Below, in pieces: positions 9,414 through 18,492 of a stretch of 64,000 nucleotides of DNA. Position numbers and translations under genes: made by a program. Position 1 is the stretch's first letter, and each line of letters starts with the position of its first letter. Source of the stretch: Clostridium sp. OF09-36 (lineage in GTDB: Bacteria > Bacillota > Clostridia > Lachnospirales > Lachnospiraceae); the NCBI RefSeq assembly GCF_003481985.1, contig NZ_QUMD01000005.1:124001-188000 (forward strand), given 5' to 3'. The notes beneath the pieces were generated by a model. It did no database searches and was not told where the DNA came from. It saw only the letters and a list, made by a program, of their open reading frames with translations.

Positions 9414-9440
9414 AAAGACAGCGTTGAAAGGAGAACGGAA

Positions 9441-10300
9441 ATGAACGGAGCAGACATCCGTTTTGTACATCTCGGAATTACGATCGAGCATCTGAAAAGC
9501 AGTATTTCAGTATTCGGATTCCGGATTGCGTTTTATGGCATCATCATTGGAATCGGAATGCTGGCGGGCATATGGATCGCCCAGTCAGACGCGAAGCGGA
9601 GGGGACAGGACCCGGAGCTGTATCTGGATTTTGCACTGTATGCGATCATTTGTTCCATTATCGGTGCAAGGATTTACTATGTGCTTTTTGAGTGGGATTA
9701 CTACAAAGAGAATCTGCTGCAGATCTTTAATCTGCGGGCAGGCGGCCTTGCTATTTACGGCGGGGTGATCGCCGGGGCCATTACCATGATCGTGTATACC
9801 TGCGCAAAAAAGGTATCATTTTTCTCTATGGCAGACACGGGTGTACTGGGACTGGTAACCGGGCAGATCATTGGCCGGTGGGGAAATTTCTTTAACTGTG
9901 AGGCGTTCGGCGGCTATACAGACAGCCTGCTGGCTATGCGGATCAAACTTTCGCTGGTAAATGACAATAGCTTAATGCAGATGTTTTAAGTCACAAGATC
10001 GTGGAAAACGGGGTGGAGTTTATTCAGGTGCATCCGACCTTCCTCTATGAGTCCTGCTGGAATCTGTGTCTGTTGCTGTTTATGCTCTGGTTCCGGAAGC
10101 ACAAGCAGTACGATGGGCAGATGCTCTGGATCTATCTGTGCGGTTACGGACTGGGGCGTTTCTGGATTGAGAGTCTTAGGACCGACCAGCTCATTTTATT
10201 TGGAACCGGACTTCCGGTTTCCCAGGCACTGTCGCTGGTACTGATCCTGGCTGCTGCGGGTAATCTGATCTGGAGAGGCAGAAAAAAGAAGACCGCATAA
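9441..10300 (+). CDS. lgt: Prolipoprotein diacylglyceryl transferase (frameshifted in this sequence)
   Basis: A multi-pass membrane enzyme that moves diacylglycerol from phosphatidylglycerol to the lipobox Cys of prolipoproteins. Seen are FRIAFYGIIIGIGM, the signature GRWGNFFNCEAFGG, and the C-terminal part HPTFLYESCWNL with GRFWIESLRTD. The reading frame is interrupted at about 9980; restoring one G in CAGGATGTTTT joins NDNSLMQ to DVLSHKIVENGVEFIQVHP. Two lipoproteins in this window (RbsB and the 38716 product) would be substrates. Confidence 0.9.
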
Positions 10301-10478
10301 AATAAAACATCCCATTGTCGGGCATGTGTGTATGAAAAGGAACGAAACGGGAATGAAAAGCATGCTGCAGGTTGGGATTACAAATGCCATAAAACATGTC
10401 ACATATTGGACGTGATACAGCTGGAAAAACAGATTCTGCCCAGAAAGCTGTGTCACTGGATACCTGGAGGAAGCGGGC
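10301..10478. other. Intergenic stretch without an assignable gene
   Basis: Overlapping short frames are present but none has a convincing start with ribosome binding site or recognisable protein. The last 30 bases carry TGGAGGA, the ribosome binding site of the small gene at 10479. Confidence 0.4.
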
Positions 10479-10634
10479 ATGGAAATTTCCAAGGAGGAGC
10501 TGGTGGTGTGCATCGAGAAAGCCAGAAAAAAACTGGAGGACAGTATTGAAGGAGGAGCTGAGTATTCTTATATCTACGAAAATAGTGTAGAGCTCGACCG
10601 CCTGATCGAGATCTACATCGCTATGGAATACTGA
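10479..10634 (+). CDS. Small Spo0E-like sporulation regulatory protein
   Basis: A 51-residue frame starting MEISKEELVVCIEKARKKLE and ending SVELDRLIEIYIAMEY. The S-x-ELD-x-LI-x-xY pattern matches Spo0E family aspartyl-phosphate phosphatases, which remove phosphate from Spo0A and delay sporulation; typical members are 50-90 residues and form a helical hairpin. ATG 10479 has GGAGGA 7 bases upstream. It stands alone between lgt and mraZ and is closed by the terminator at 10696. The family call rests on the short motif and length. Confidence 0.6.
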   Translation: MEISKEELVVCIEKARKKLEDSIEGGAEYSYIYENSVELDRLIEIYIAMEY

Positions 10635-10695
10635 AAATGAAGATCCTTTGCCGGGCGCGCATGTGTGGACGGCAGCGAAGTTTAGGAGACTTGTA

Positions 10696-10737
10696 AGGGA
10701 AACATCCGCAAATGATAAGAGGGTGTTTCCCTTTTTT
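10696..10737 (+). terminator. Terminator upstream of the dcw cluster
   Basis: AGGGAAACATCC / GGGTGTTTCCCT, a 12-bp stem with one GU pair and a 13-nt loop, followed by TTTTTT. Confidence 0.8.
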
Positions 10738-10810
10738 ACTGCAGAATTGGAAAAACCTTTTGATTCTTACGTTTTTCCTTAATTTTCCATTGCTTTTTTG
10801 TGAAAAAAAC

Positions 10811-10839
10811 TTGCTATTTTTTTACGCATGTACTACACT
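10811..10839 (+). promoter_or_regulatory. mraZ (dcw) promoter
   Basis: TTGCTA, 17 bp, TACACT. The sequence before the -35 box (TTTTTTGTGAAAAAAAC) is nearly the same as that before the ftsZ promoter at 23145. Confidence 0.7.
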
Positions 10840-10847
10840 TATGTTAC

Positions 10848-10894
10848 AAGTGGTGGAAAGTGGCGCAAAGTGGTTCGAAATGGTACAAAAGTGT
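10848..10894 (+). promoter_or_regulatory. MraZ-binding repeats (MRB)
   Basis: Five direct repeats close to AAAGTGG with about 10-bp period: AAGTGG 10848, AAAGTGG 10857 and 10867, AAATGG 10878, AAAGTGT 10888. MraZ proteins are known to bind such repeats between the dcw promoter and mraZ and repress the operon. The array starts right after the predicted transcription start. Confidence 0.8.
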
Positions 10895-10993
10895 AGGACA
10901 AGGGTTTTGTCGTGGCTGCTGCTCATGGATATGTGAACAGCAGACAGCACGCATTCGGAATGCGCACGGTGCAGGCGAAGCAGGTGATGGAAG

Positions 10994-11419
10994 ATGTTCA
11001 TGGGTGAATACAATCATACAGTGGACGCGAAGGGCAGGTTGATCGTCCCTTCCAAATTCAGGGAACAGCTTGGAGACGAATTCGTGGTAACGAAGGGGCT
11101 CGATGGCTGTTTATTCGTCTATGAAAACACCGAATGGAAAGCTCTGGAAGAAAAACTGCATGCCCTGCCGCTCACCAATGCAAACGCACGAAAGTTTTCC
11201 CGTTTTTTTCTTGCGGGCGCTACCACCTGTGAAGTAGATAAACAGGGACGGATTTTGCTCCCGGCCGTTTTGAGGGAATTCGCCAAGATCGACAAGGACG
11301 CAGTGTTAGTCGGCGTGGGAAGCCGGATTGAGATCTGGAGCAGAGATAACTGGAATCAGTCGAATACCTATGACGACATGGAAGAAATTGCAGAGAATAT
11401 GGAGGGTCTTGGAATTTAA
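10994..11419 (+). CDS. mraZ: Transcriptional regulator MraZ
   Basis: 141 residues with two SpoVT-AbrB-like beta domains: MGEYNHTVDAKGRLIVPSKF (about residues 3-22) and the second copy CEVDKQGRILLPAVLREFA (about 79-97). It forms a ring-shaped DNA-binding oligomer and controls its own operon. The repeat array at 10848 is the likely target. Its stop is directly followed by the rsmH start. Confidence 0.95.
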   Translation: MFMGEYNHTVDAKGRLIVPSKFREQLGDEFVVTKGLDGCLFVYENTEWKALEEKLHALPLTNANARKFSRFFLAGATTCEVDKQGRILLPAVLREFAKIDKDAVLVGVGSRIEIWSRDNWNQSNTYDDMEEIAENMEGLGI

Positions 11420-12353
11420 ATGGCATTTGAGCATAAATCAGTATTACTTTATGAGACAGTCGACAGTCTGAACATCAGACCGGACGGCATTTATGTAGAT
11501 GGAACCTTGGCGGGGGCGGACATGCTTATGAGGTCTGCAAACGCTTAGGGGAGCACGGACGCCTCATCGGCATCGATCAGGACGCAGATGCGATCGCAGC
11601 TGCATCAGCGCGTCTTTCTGAGTTTCAGGACAAGGTTACCGTAGTGCGGAGCAATTATGAAAACATTGCTTCGGTGCTTCATGACCTTGGCATTGAAAAG
11701 GTGGACGGCATTTATCTGGATCTTGGTGTTTCCTCTTACCAGCTGGATACAGCATCCAGAGGGTTTACCTACCGGGAGGATGCACCTTTGGACATGCGTA
11801 TGGACCAGCGCAATCCGCAGACTGCGGCGGACATTGTAAACAATTACAGCGAAATGGAGCTTTACCGCATCATCCGCGATTACGGGGAGGACCGCTTCGC
11901 AAAGAATATCGCAAAGCACATCGTGCGGCAGCGCCAGGAGAAGCCTTACGAGACCACCGGGGAGCTCATCGAGACCATTAAGGCAGCGATTCCGGCAAAG
12001 GTCCGGGCTACGGGCGGGCATCCGGCCAAGCGTACCTTCCAGGCGATCCGCATTGAATTAAACCACGAGCTGGATGTATTAAACCGATCTATCGACACCA
12101 TGATCGATCTTTTAAATCCGGGCGGTCGTCTGAGCATCATCACCTTCCACTCACTGGAGGACCGGATCGTGAAAAAACGCTTCCGGGACAATGAAAACCC
12201 GTGCATCTGCCCGCCGGAATTTCCGGTATGTATGTGCGGCAGAAAGAGCAAGGCACGGTCATTACCAGAAAGCCGGTCGTGCCTGGGGAAGAGGAACTGG
12301 AATACAATAAACGTTCAAAGAGCTCTAAGCTCCGTGTATTCGAACGGGCGTAA
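11420..12353 (+). CDS. rsmH: 16S rRNA m4C1402 methyltransferase (two frameshifts in this sequence)
   Basis: N4-methylation of C1402 in 16S rRNA using S-adenosylmethionine. ATG 11420 gives MAFEHKSVLLYETVDSL. The glycine motif of the cofactor site appears only after restoring a G at about 11510 (TTGGGCGGGGGCGGA gives LGGGGHAYEV). The middle (LDLGVSSYQLD, DMRMD, FHSLEDRIVKK) is clean. A second lost G at about 12252 (AAGGGCACG) restores TVITRKPVVPGEEELEYNKR and the stop at 12353. Without correction the gene seems to start at 11644 and end at 12405. Confidence 0.92.
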
Positions 12354-12491
12354 GAAGGGTGCAGCAAGCTGCACGTATCCGAATGAGCTAAGTGCGGTGC
12401 CGTAAGATCAGCTGCATCGTGAAATAGTAAGCTACAGATTTATAAATATAAAAAGGGAATGTTACGTTAAGAGGAAAAAGGAGGAATGGGT

Positions 12492-12968
12492 ATGGCTTCG
12501 CACAGAGCAGCAGGAAAAAACCGCTATGTGTATGGAACTGCCGCCAGAGATCTGGCTGCAGAAAGGGAACGGACAAGAGAACGGAGAGTTGTGCAGTACC
12601 GCCAGAATATGAGCCATACTGTCAGAAAAAACCAGGAAAAGGCACTTCAGATGGACTTGCCTTATGTGATCATGCTGACACTAGCTACCTTCTGCACACT
12701 GTATATCTGTGTGGGGTATCTGCATGTACAGTCTGCCATGACTGCCAAGATCCATAATATCGAGGGACTGGAGCAGGAGTTAGAGCAGCTTCGTTCGGAG
12801 AATGACGCCCTTCAGACCCGGATCAACACCGACATGGATCTGGACCATATCTACAAAGTGGCAACAGAGGAGCTCGGCATGGTATATGCCAACCGTAATC
12901 AGGTATTATTATATGATAAAACGGAAAGTGAGTATGTAAGACAATATGAGGACATCCCAAAACACTAA
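12492..12968 (+). CDS. ftsL: Cell division protein FtsL-like
   Basis: 158 residues: a basic cytoplasmic N-terminus, one membrane helix (about residues 55-78, PYVIMLTLATFCTLYICVGY) and an extracytoplasmic coiled coil (IEGLEQELEQLRSENDALQT). This bitopic shape and the position between rsmH and ftsI fit FtsL/DivIC-type divisome scaffolds; sequence conservation in this family is low. ATG 12492 is preferred over 12486 because AAGGAGG ends only two bases before the latter. Confidence 0.75.
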   Translation: MASHRAAGKNRYVYGTAARDLAAERERTRERRVVQYRQNMSHTVRKNQEKALQMDLPYVIMLTLATFCTLYICVGYLHVQSAMTAKIHNIEGLEQELEQLRSENDALQTRINTDMDLDHIYKVATEELGMVYANRNQVLLYDKTESEYVRQYEDIPKH

Positions 12969-15434
12969 TCAGCATTCACAAAAGGGAGAGAGGAGAAGAT
13001 CCGGCGTGCGCCGGATCTTCACAACATATATGCAGGAAAAGCTGGCGGTCACGGTCATTGTGATTACGCTGGCTTTGTTTGCATTAATCTATGTGTTATA
13101 TCACATCATGACTGCAAAGCAGGACAGCTATAACCAGATCGTGCTGTCCCAGCAGCAGTATGACAGCCGTGTGCTTCCTTACCGGCGTGGCGATATCGTG
13201 GACCGCAACGGAACGTACCTTGCAACCACGGAGAAGGTGTATAACCTGATCATTGACCCAAAGCAGATCATGTCCGCGGAGGAGGATTACCTGGATGCGA
13301 CCGTAACGGCTCTGGTAACCGTATTTGGCTACGATGACAGCGAAATGCGCAGTCTGATCCGTGATAACTCGGCAAAGGCATATCTGCGCTATGCAAGACA
13401 GCTTTCCTACGATCAGAAGGAGGCCTTTGAGCAGTACCAGTCCGATACCAACAAGGCCAATGCCAAGGCGGATTCCAAGGCCCGGGTCAAGGGCATCTGG
13501 TTTGAGGATGAGTTTAAGCGCATTTACCCATACAATTCCCTGGCCTGCAACGTGGTGGGTTTTGCTACCAGCGATGGCGGAACGGGAAACGGCGGCATTG
13601 AGCAGTCCTACAACGATTCCCTGATCGGCACCAATGGCCGGGAATACGGCTATTTAAACGATGAATCCAATCTGGAGCGTGTCATCAAACCCGCACAGAA
13701 CGGAAACACGGTGGTTTCCAGTATCGACGTGAACATTCAGAATGCAGTGGAAAAGCGCATCAATGAATGGATGGCAGAGACAGGCTCCGAGCATGTGGGT
13801 GTCGTGGTCATGAACCCGAATAACGGTGAAGTTCTGGCCATGGCGAATGACAGTATGTTTGACCTGAATAATCCGAGAAGTGCGGCAGACAGCTTCAGTG
13901 AGGATGCGCTCCGGGAGCTGGGCTTAAAGGAGGCCATGCAGACCTACAACCGCCAGCACAGAAAGACCGATGGCAGCACCATCACCATGGAGCAGGTGCC
14001 GGATCATTTTTCGTCAGACGAGATCCGTTCCTATGGCCTGCAGGTGGCCTGGAACCAGAAATGGAGAAATTACGATATCAGTGATACTTACGAGCCGGGT
14101 TCCCCATCTAAGATCTTTACGGTAGCGGCTGCACTGGAGGAGGGTATCATTTCCCCGAACGATACGTTTTACTGTGACGGCTACAAGGAGGTAGCGGGGC
14201 ACCAGATTAAGTGTACGGCCTTTAAAAAGGGTGGTCACGGTATGCTGACGGTGGCAGAAGCGCTGATGGTTTCCTGCAACGATGCCATGATGCAGATCGC
14301 AGCCAAGACAGGAGCGGAAACATTTGCACGCTACATGAGCTCCTTTGGCTTTGGTGAGAAGACCGGAATTGACCTTCCGGGTGAGTCAGATGCCAAGGGT
14401 CTGGTAAGAAGTGCTTCCGAGATGAACTCTGCGGACTTAGCGACCAACTCCTTCGGCCAGAACTATAACTGCTCCATGATCCAGATGGCAGCAGCCTACT
14501 GTTCCGTGATCAACGGAGGTTCCTACTATGAGCCACATGTGGTAAAACAGATCTTAAATGACCAGGGCTCTGTGGTAAAAGAAGTAAAGCCGAAGCTGGT
14601 GCGTGAGACTGTTTCTGAATCTACCAGCAACTTCATTAAGGATGCCTTATTCCGCACGGTTTCCGAGGGAACCGGTAGAGCTGCAGCGGTTGAGGGCTAC
14701 GAGATTGCCGGAAAGACCGGTACGGCAGAGAAAATCCCGCGTTCCGCAAAGAACTATCTGCTTTCCTTCTGCGGTTTCGCACCGGCCTATGACCCGCAGG
14801 TACTGGTATACGTCATTATCGACACTCCGCATGTAGAAGACCAGGCACATAGCTCTTATGCAAGCGGTGTATTCTCTAAAATCATGGGTGACATTCTTCC
14901 TTATCTGAACGTCTTCCCGTCTGTCGATTTTGAGGCGCAGCAGAGCGAGGCAGCAGCGCAGCTTCCGGAGGCTGAGGCATTACCGACAACACCGGCACTA
15001 CGCCGGAGCCGGAGACTGAGCCGAAGGTATACGAGACGGAAGAGTATGTGGAGCCGGGTGCCGATTCTGACCTGCCGGAGGATGTGCCGGAGAGCACGGA
15101 GGCAGATGGAACGGATGAGACAGCCGGAAGCGGCTATGTTCCACCGGCCCAGACAGTCCCGGAAACCTCTGCTTCGGAAAGCAGCGCAGCAGAGAGCTCT
15201 GGGGCAGCAAATGAAGAGAGCACTGGTGCTGCTGGTACAGGAAGCACGGGTTCCGCTAATGCAGGAAGTACAGGTACCGGAACCACAGCTGCGGCAGGCG
15301 CAGAAAGTACCGGTGCAGCAAAGACAGAAGACTCTGCTGCAGCCGGAACGGAGAGTAAAGCAGCTTCCACGGCAGCCGGAAGCTCCGGGCAGGAGCGCGA
15401 AACCATGAGCAGTACTTCTGCTGCCGGAGAGTGA
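12946..15434 (+). CDS. ftsI: Division penicillin-binding protein, FtsI/PBP2B type (frameshifted near the C-terminus)
   Basis: A class B peptidoglycan transpeptidase. One N-terminal membrane helix, a PBP dimerisation domain (RRGDIVDRNGTYLATTEK), and a transpeptidase domain with the active-site SxxK in EPGSPSKIF, the SCN motif, and GKTGTAEK. At about 14984 one G is missing (TTACCGGACAAC); correction turns an Arg-rich nonsense tail into an acidic, then Ser/Thr/Ala/Gly-rich tail of about 150 residues ending at 15434. No PASTA domain is seen. ATG 12946 lies inside ftsL; a GTG at 13006 with AGAGGAGAA before it is an alternative. Confidence 0.88.
12996..13019 (+). promoter_or_regulatory. Hairpin at the 5' end of ftsI with GTG in its loop
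   Basis: AAGATCCGGC / GCCGGATCTT, a perfect 10-bp stem with loop GTGC. The loop GTG (13006) is in frame with ftsI, and AGAGGAG lies just before the stem. Confidence 0.45.
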
Positions 15435-15525
15435 GCACTGCCGGAGTGCAGCATGACTGTCATCTGGACGGAAAACTGCTTAGGGCAGAATAGGATATCC
15501 CGCTGCTTCATACAATAGAATAAGA

Positions 15526-17331
15526 ATGACCGTCCAGGGAGCCGGCATGGGAAGCTTTCAATTTATGGATATACAGCCAAAACGGGAATATGATTTCCTG
15601 ACCCATCACCGGAAAAGAATAGCCGTTCTGTCTGGCCTGCTGTGCCTTTGCATGGTGGGACTTACAGGGCGGCTTGTGTTTCTTATGATGTACCGGGCCG
15701 ATCACTACAGTGAAATGGCAGAAGACCTGCACCAGCGGGAACGCTCGATCAAAGCAGCCCGGGGGCGTATTCTGGATGCAAATAAAACGGTGATCGCAGA
15801 TAACCGGACTGTCTGTACAGTTTCGGTGATCCACAACCAGGTGGAAGATCCGAAGCAGGTGATCCACAGTCTTTGTAACGCCTTGGGGATGGAGGAGGCA
15901 CCAGTCCGCAAAAAAGTGGAAAAGCGCAGCTCACGGGAGATCATCCGGACCAATGTAGATAAAGAGACCGGTGACCAGATCCGGGAAATGCATCTGGCTG
16001 GTGTGAAGGTAGACGAGGACTATAAGCGTTATTATCCCTTCGATAGCCTTGCTTCAAAGGTATTAGGCTTTACCGGCGGGGATAACCAGGGAATCATTGG
16101 CCTTGAGGTTGCCTACGAGCCGGTTTTAAAGGGAACGAACGGCACGATCCTCACGATGGCGGATGCGGCCGGGATAGAGCTTGAAAATGCGTTTGAGGAG
16201 CGGATCGAGCCGGTGGCAGGAGCAGATCTTGTTACCAGCCTGGATGTGAACATCCAGCAGTATGCCCAGCAGGCAGCACAGGCCGTGATGGAAAAAAAGG
16301 GTGCAAAGCGGGTGTCGGTGATCGTTATGGATCCCCAGAATGGGGAAATTATGGCAATGGTCAATGTGCCGGAATTTAATCTGAACGATCCGTTCACATT
16401 AAATATAGAAGAGCCGCCTGGGATTTCTGCGAAGGAAAAGCAGGAGCTGTTAAACCAGATGTGGAGAAATCCCGCCATTAATGACACCTACGAGCCTGGC
16501 TCCACCTTTAAGATCATTACTGCGGCGGCGGGGCTGGAGGCGGGCGTGGTGTCCCTGACAGACCACTTTTCCTGTCCGGGCTTTCGTGTGGTGGAGGACC
16601 GGAAGATCCGGTGCCATAAGGTTGGTGGGCATGGCAGTGAAACATTTTTGCAGGGAGCCATGAACTCCTGCAACCCGGTCTTTATCGATGTGGGGCAGCG
16701 CCTTGGAATTGACCGGTATTATGATTATTTTACGCAGTTTGGACTGCGGGAGAAAACCGGGATCGATCTTCCGGGAGAGGCTGCCACCATCATGCACAGG
16801 AAGGAAAACATGGGACTGGTAGAGCTGGCAACGGTATCGTTTGGGCAGTCCTTCCAGATCACGCCCATCCAGCTGATCACCACAGCGGCCTCCATCATCA
16901 ACGGGGGAAGGCGGGTGACGCCGCACTTTGGCGTTATGGCAGTTGGAGCGGATGGGAGCGTGATCCGCCGTTTTTCTTACCCGGAGGGCCGCCGGATCCT
17001 GTCTGAAGAAACAAGCCAGACCATGCGCTATGTGCTGGAGCAGGTGGTGGCAGAGGGCAGCGGAAAAAAGGCGGCGGTGGCCGGGTTCCGCATTGGCGGA
17101 AAGACGGCTACCTCGGAAAAGCTGCCGCGCAGCCTGAAAAAGTACATTTCTTCTTTCGTCGGCTTTGCCCCGGCAGAGGATCCGCAGGTGATCGCGCTGA
17201 TCACGATCGATGAACCGCAGGGGATTTATTACGGGGGAACCATTGCGGCACCGGTGATCGCAGACATCTTCCAGAACATTCTTCCTTATCTGGGAATCAG
17301 CCGTGACACATCACGGGAAGAAGAAAGTTAA
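15526..17331 (+). CDS. spoVD: Penicillin-binding transpeptidase, SpoVD/PBP2 type
   Basis: 601 residues with an N-terminal membrane helix (about residues 35-57), a dimerisation domain (RGRILDANKTVIADNRTVCT) and a transpeptidase domain. The SxxK motif is in EPGSTFKIITAAAGLE, SCN in NSCNPVF, and the third motif is KTA (GGKTATSEKL) rather than KTG, which is seen in some SpoVD-like proteins. It is the second class B PBP in a row. In Clostridia and Bacilli one of the pair normally builds spore cortex; which one does so here cannot be told from sequence. Confidence 0.8.
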   Translation: MTVQGAGMGSFQFMDIQPKREYDFLTHHRKRIAVLSGLLCLCMVGLTGRLVFLMMYRADHYSEMAEDLHQRERSIKAARGRILDANKTVIADNRTVCTVSVIHNQVEDPKQVIHSLCNALGMEEAPVRKKVEKRSSREIIRTNVDKETGDQIREMHLAGVKVDEDYKRYYPFDSLASKVLGFTGGDNQGIIGLEVAYEPVLKGTNGTILTMADAAGIELENAFEERIEPVAGADLVTSLDVNIQQYAQQAAQAVMEKKGAKRVSVIVMDPQNGEIMAMVNVPEFNLNDPFTLNIEEPPGISAKEKQELLNQMWRNPAINDTYEPGSTFKIITAAAGLEAGVVSLTDHFSCPGFRVVEDRKIRCHKVGGHGSETFLQGAMNSCNPVFIDVGQRLGIDRYYDYFTQFGLREKTGIDLPGEAATIMHRKENMGLVELATVSFGQSFQITPIQLITTAASIINGGRRVTPHFGVMAVGADGSVIRRFSYPEGRRILSEETSQTMRYVLEQVVAEGSGKKAAVAGFRIGGKTATSEKLPRSLKKYISSFVGFAPAEDPQVIALITIDEPQGIYYGGTIAAPVIADIFQNILPYLGISRDTSREEES

Positions 17332-17333
17332 GC

Positions 17334-17364
17334 GTTGCTGTTTGCGCAACGCGTGAACAGCAAC
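17334..17364 (+). repeat. 31-bp dispersed palindrome, copy 1
   Basis: Starts GTTGCTGTTTGCGCA and ends TGAACAGCAAC; an imperfect inverted repeat between spoVD and the mraY promoter. 29 of 31 positions match copy 6 (54743, opposite strand). Confidence 0.75.
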
Positions 17365-17406
17365 AATCAAACCGTAATATGGGTGAAAACTTTGACGCAA
17401 ACAGCC

Positions 17407-17435
17407 TTGCAAAGAAAATAGAAAAGACGTATACT
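17407..17435 (+). promoter_or_regulatory. mraY promoter
   Basis: TTGCAA, 17 bp, TATACT, 64 bp before mraY, so the second half of the dcw cluster can be transcribed separately. Confidence 0.6.
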
Positions 17436-17499
17436 TATGCATATGCGTAGCGGCCTTTTTGTGCCTTCGCATAATACATAGAGAACGTAGGAGAGTATC

Positions 17500-18467
17500 A
17501 TGATTAACGAAACCATTCTTGCGATCATTATCGCATTTGCAGTCAGCGCGATCCTCTGTCCGGTCGTGATCCCGTTTCTGCATAAGCTGAAGTTTGGACA
17601 GCAGGTCCGTGAGGACGGTCCCCAGGCCCACTTAAAGAAGCAGGGCACACCCACCATGGGCGGTCTGGTATTTTTGACTGCGGTGGTGATCACCTCCCTG
17701 TTATATATTCGCGATTACCCGCGCATCATTCCGGTGCTGTTTATGACAGTGGGATTTGGCATCATTGGTTTTTTAGACGATTATATCAAGATCGTTATGA
17801 AGCGTTCTGAGGGACTTAACCCGGTGCAGAAGCTCATCGGACAGTTTGTGATCACCGGCATTTTTGTTTATTATTTAGTGTGCTCCGGCGAGGTGGGAAC
17901 CTCTATGCTGGTTCCGTTTACCGGCGGGTTTGAGCACGGGATCTACTTAAATCTTGGTATTTTGTTCATTCCGTTTGTGTTCTTTGTAGTGCTTGGCACC
18001 GACAACGGCGTGAATTTTACCGATGGACTGGACGGTCTGTGCACCAGCGTGACCATTCTGGTCGCAACCTTTTTAACCATCATTTCCATCGGCGAAAACA
18101 GCGGCATCAGCCGATCACCGGGGCGGTCGTTGGAAGTCTTCTTGGATTTTTACTGTTTAATGTCTACCCGGCCAAGGTGTTTATGGGTGACACCGGCTCC
18201 CTGGCACTGGGCGGTTTTGTGGCATCCAGCGCCTTCATGATGCAGATGCCGTTATTTATCCCGATCATCGGCCTTATCTATCTGGTTGAGGTATTATCGG
18301 TGATCATGCAGGTTTCATACTTTAAGGCAACCCATGGAAAGCGTATTTTCCGTATGGCGCCGATCCATCACCACTTTGAACTAGGCGGCTGGTCTGAGAC
18401 CCGGGTGGTTGCGGTATTTTCCATCGTGACAGCGCTGCTCTGCCTGGTGGCATATCTGGGATTGTAG
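17500..18467 (+). CDS. mraY: Phospho-N-acetylmuramoyl-pentapeptide transferase (frameshifted in this sequence)
   Basis: A multi-spanning membrane enzyme that links UDP-MurNAc-pentapeptide to undecaprenyl phosphate, giving lipid I. Family motifs are GTPTMGG, GFLDDYIK, NFTDGLDG and, after the break, FMGDTGSLALGG and APIHHHFE. At about 18111 a C is missing (AGCCCGATC); restoring it joins SGIS to PITGAVVGSLLGFLLFNVYP. The enzyme is essential, so the break is likely an error. Confidence 0.93.
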
Positions 18468-18492
18468 TATCGAAGGACAGGAGGTATATGAG

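Noticed and set aside
10328..10590. Two overlapping frames (73 and 64 residues) after lgt
   Set aside because: Trp/Lys-rich, no recognisable protein, and they overlap the better supported Spo0E-like frame at 10479.
17430..17465. TATGCG / CGCATA hairpin as a riboswitch before mraY
   Set aside because: Small, interrupted stem without any conserved aptamer blocks; more likely a local leader hairpin.
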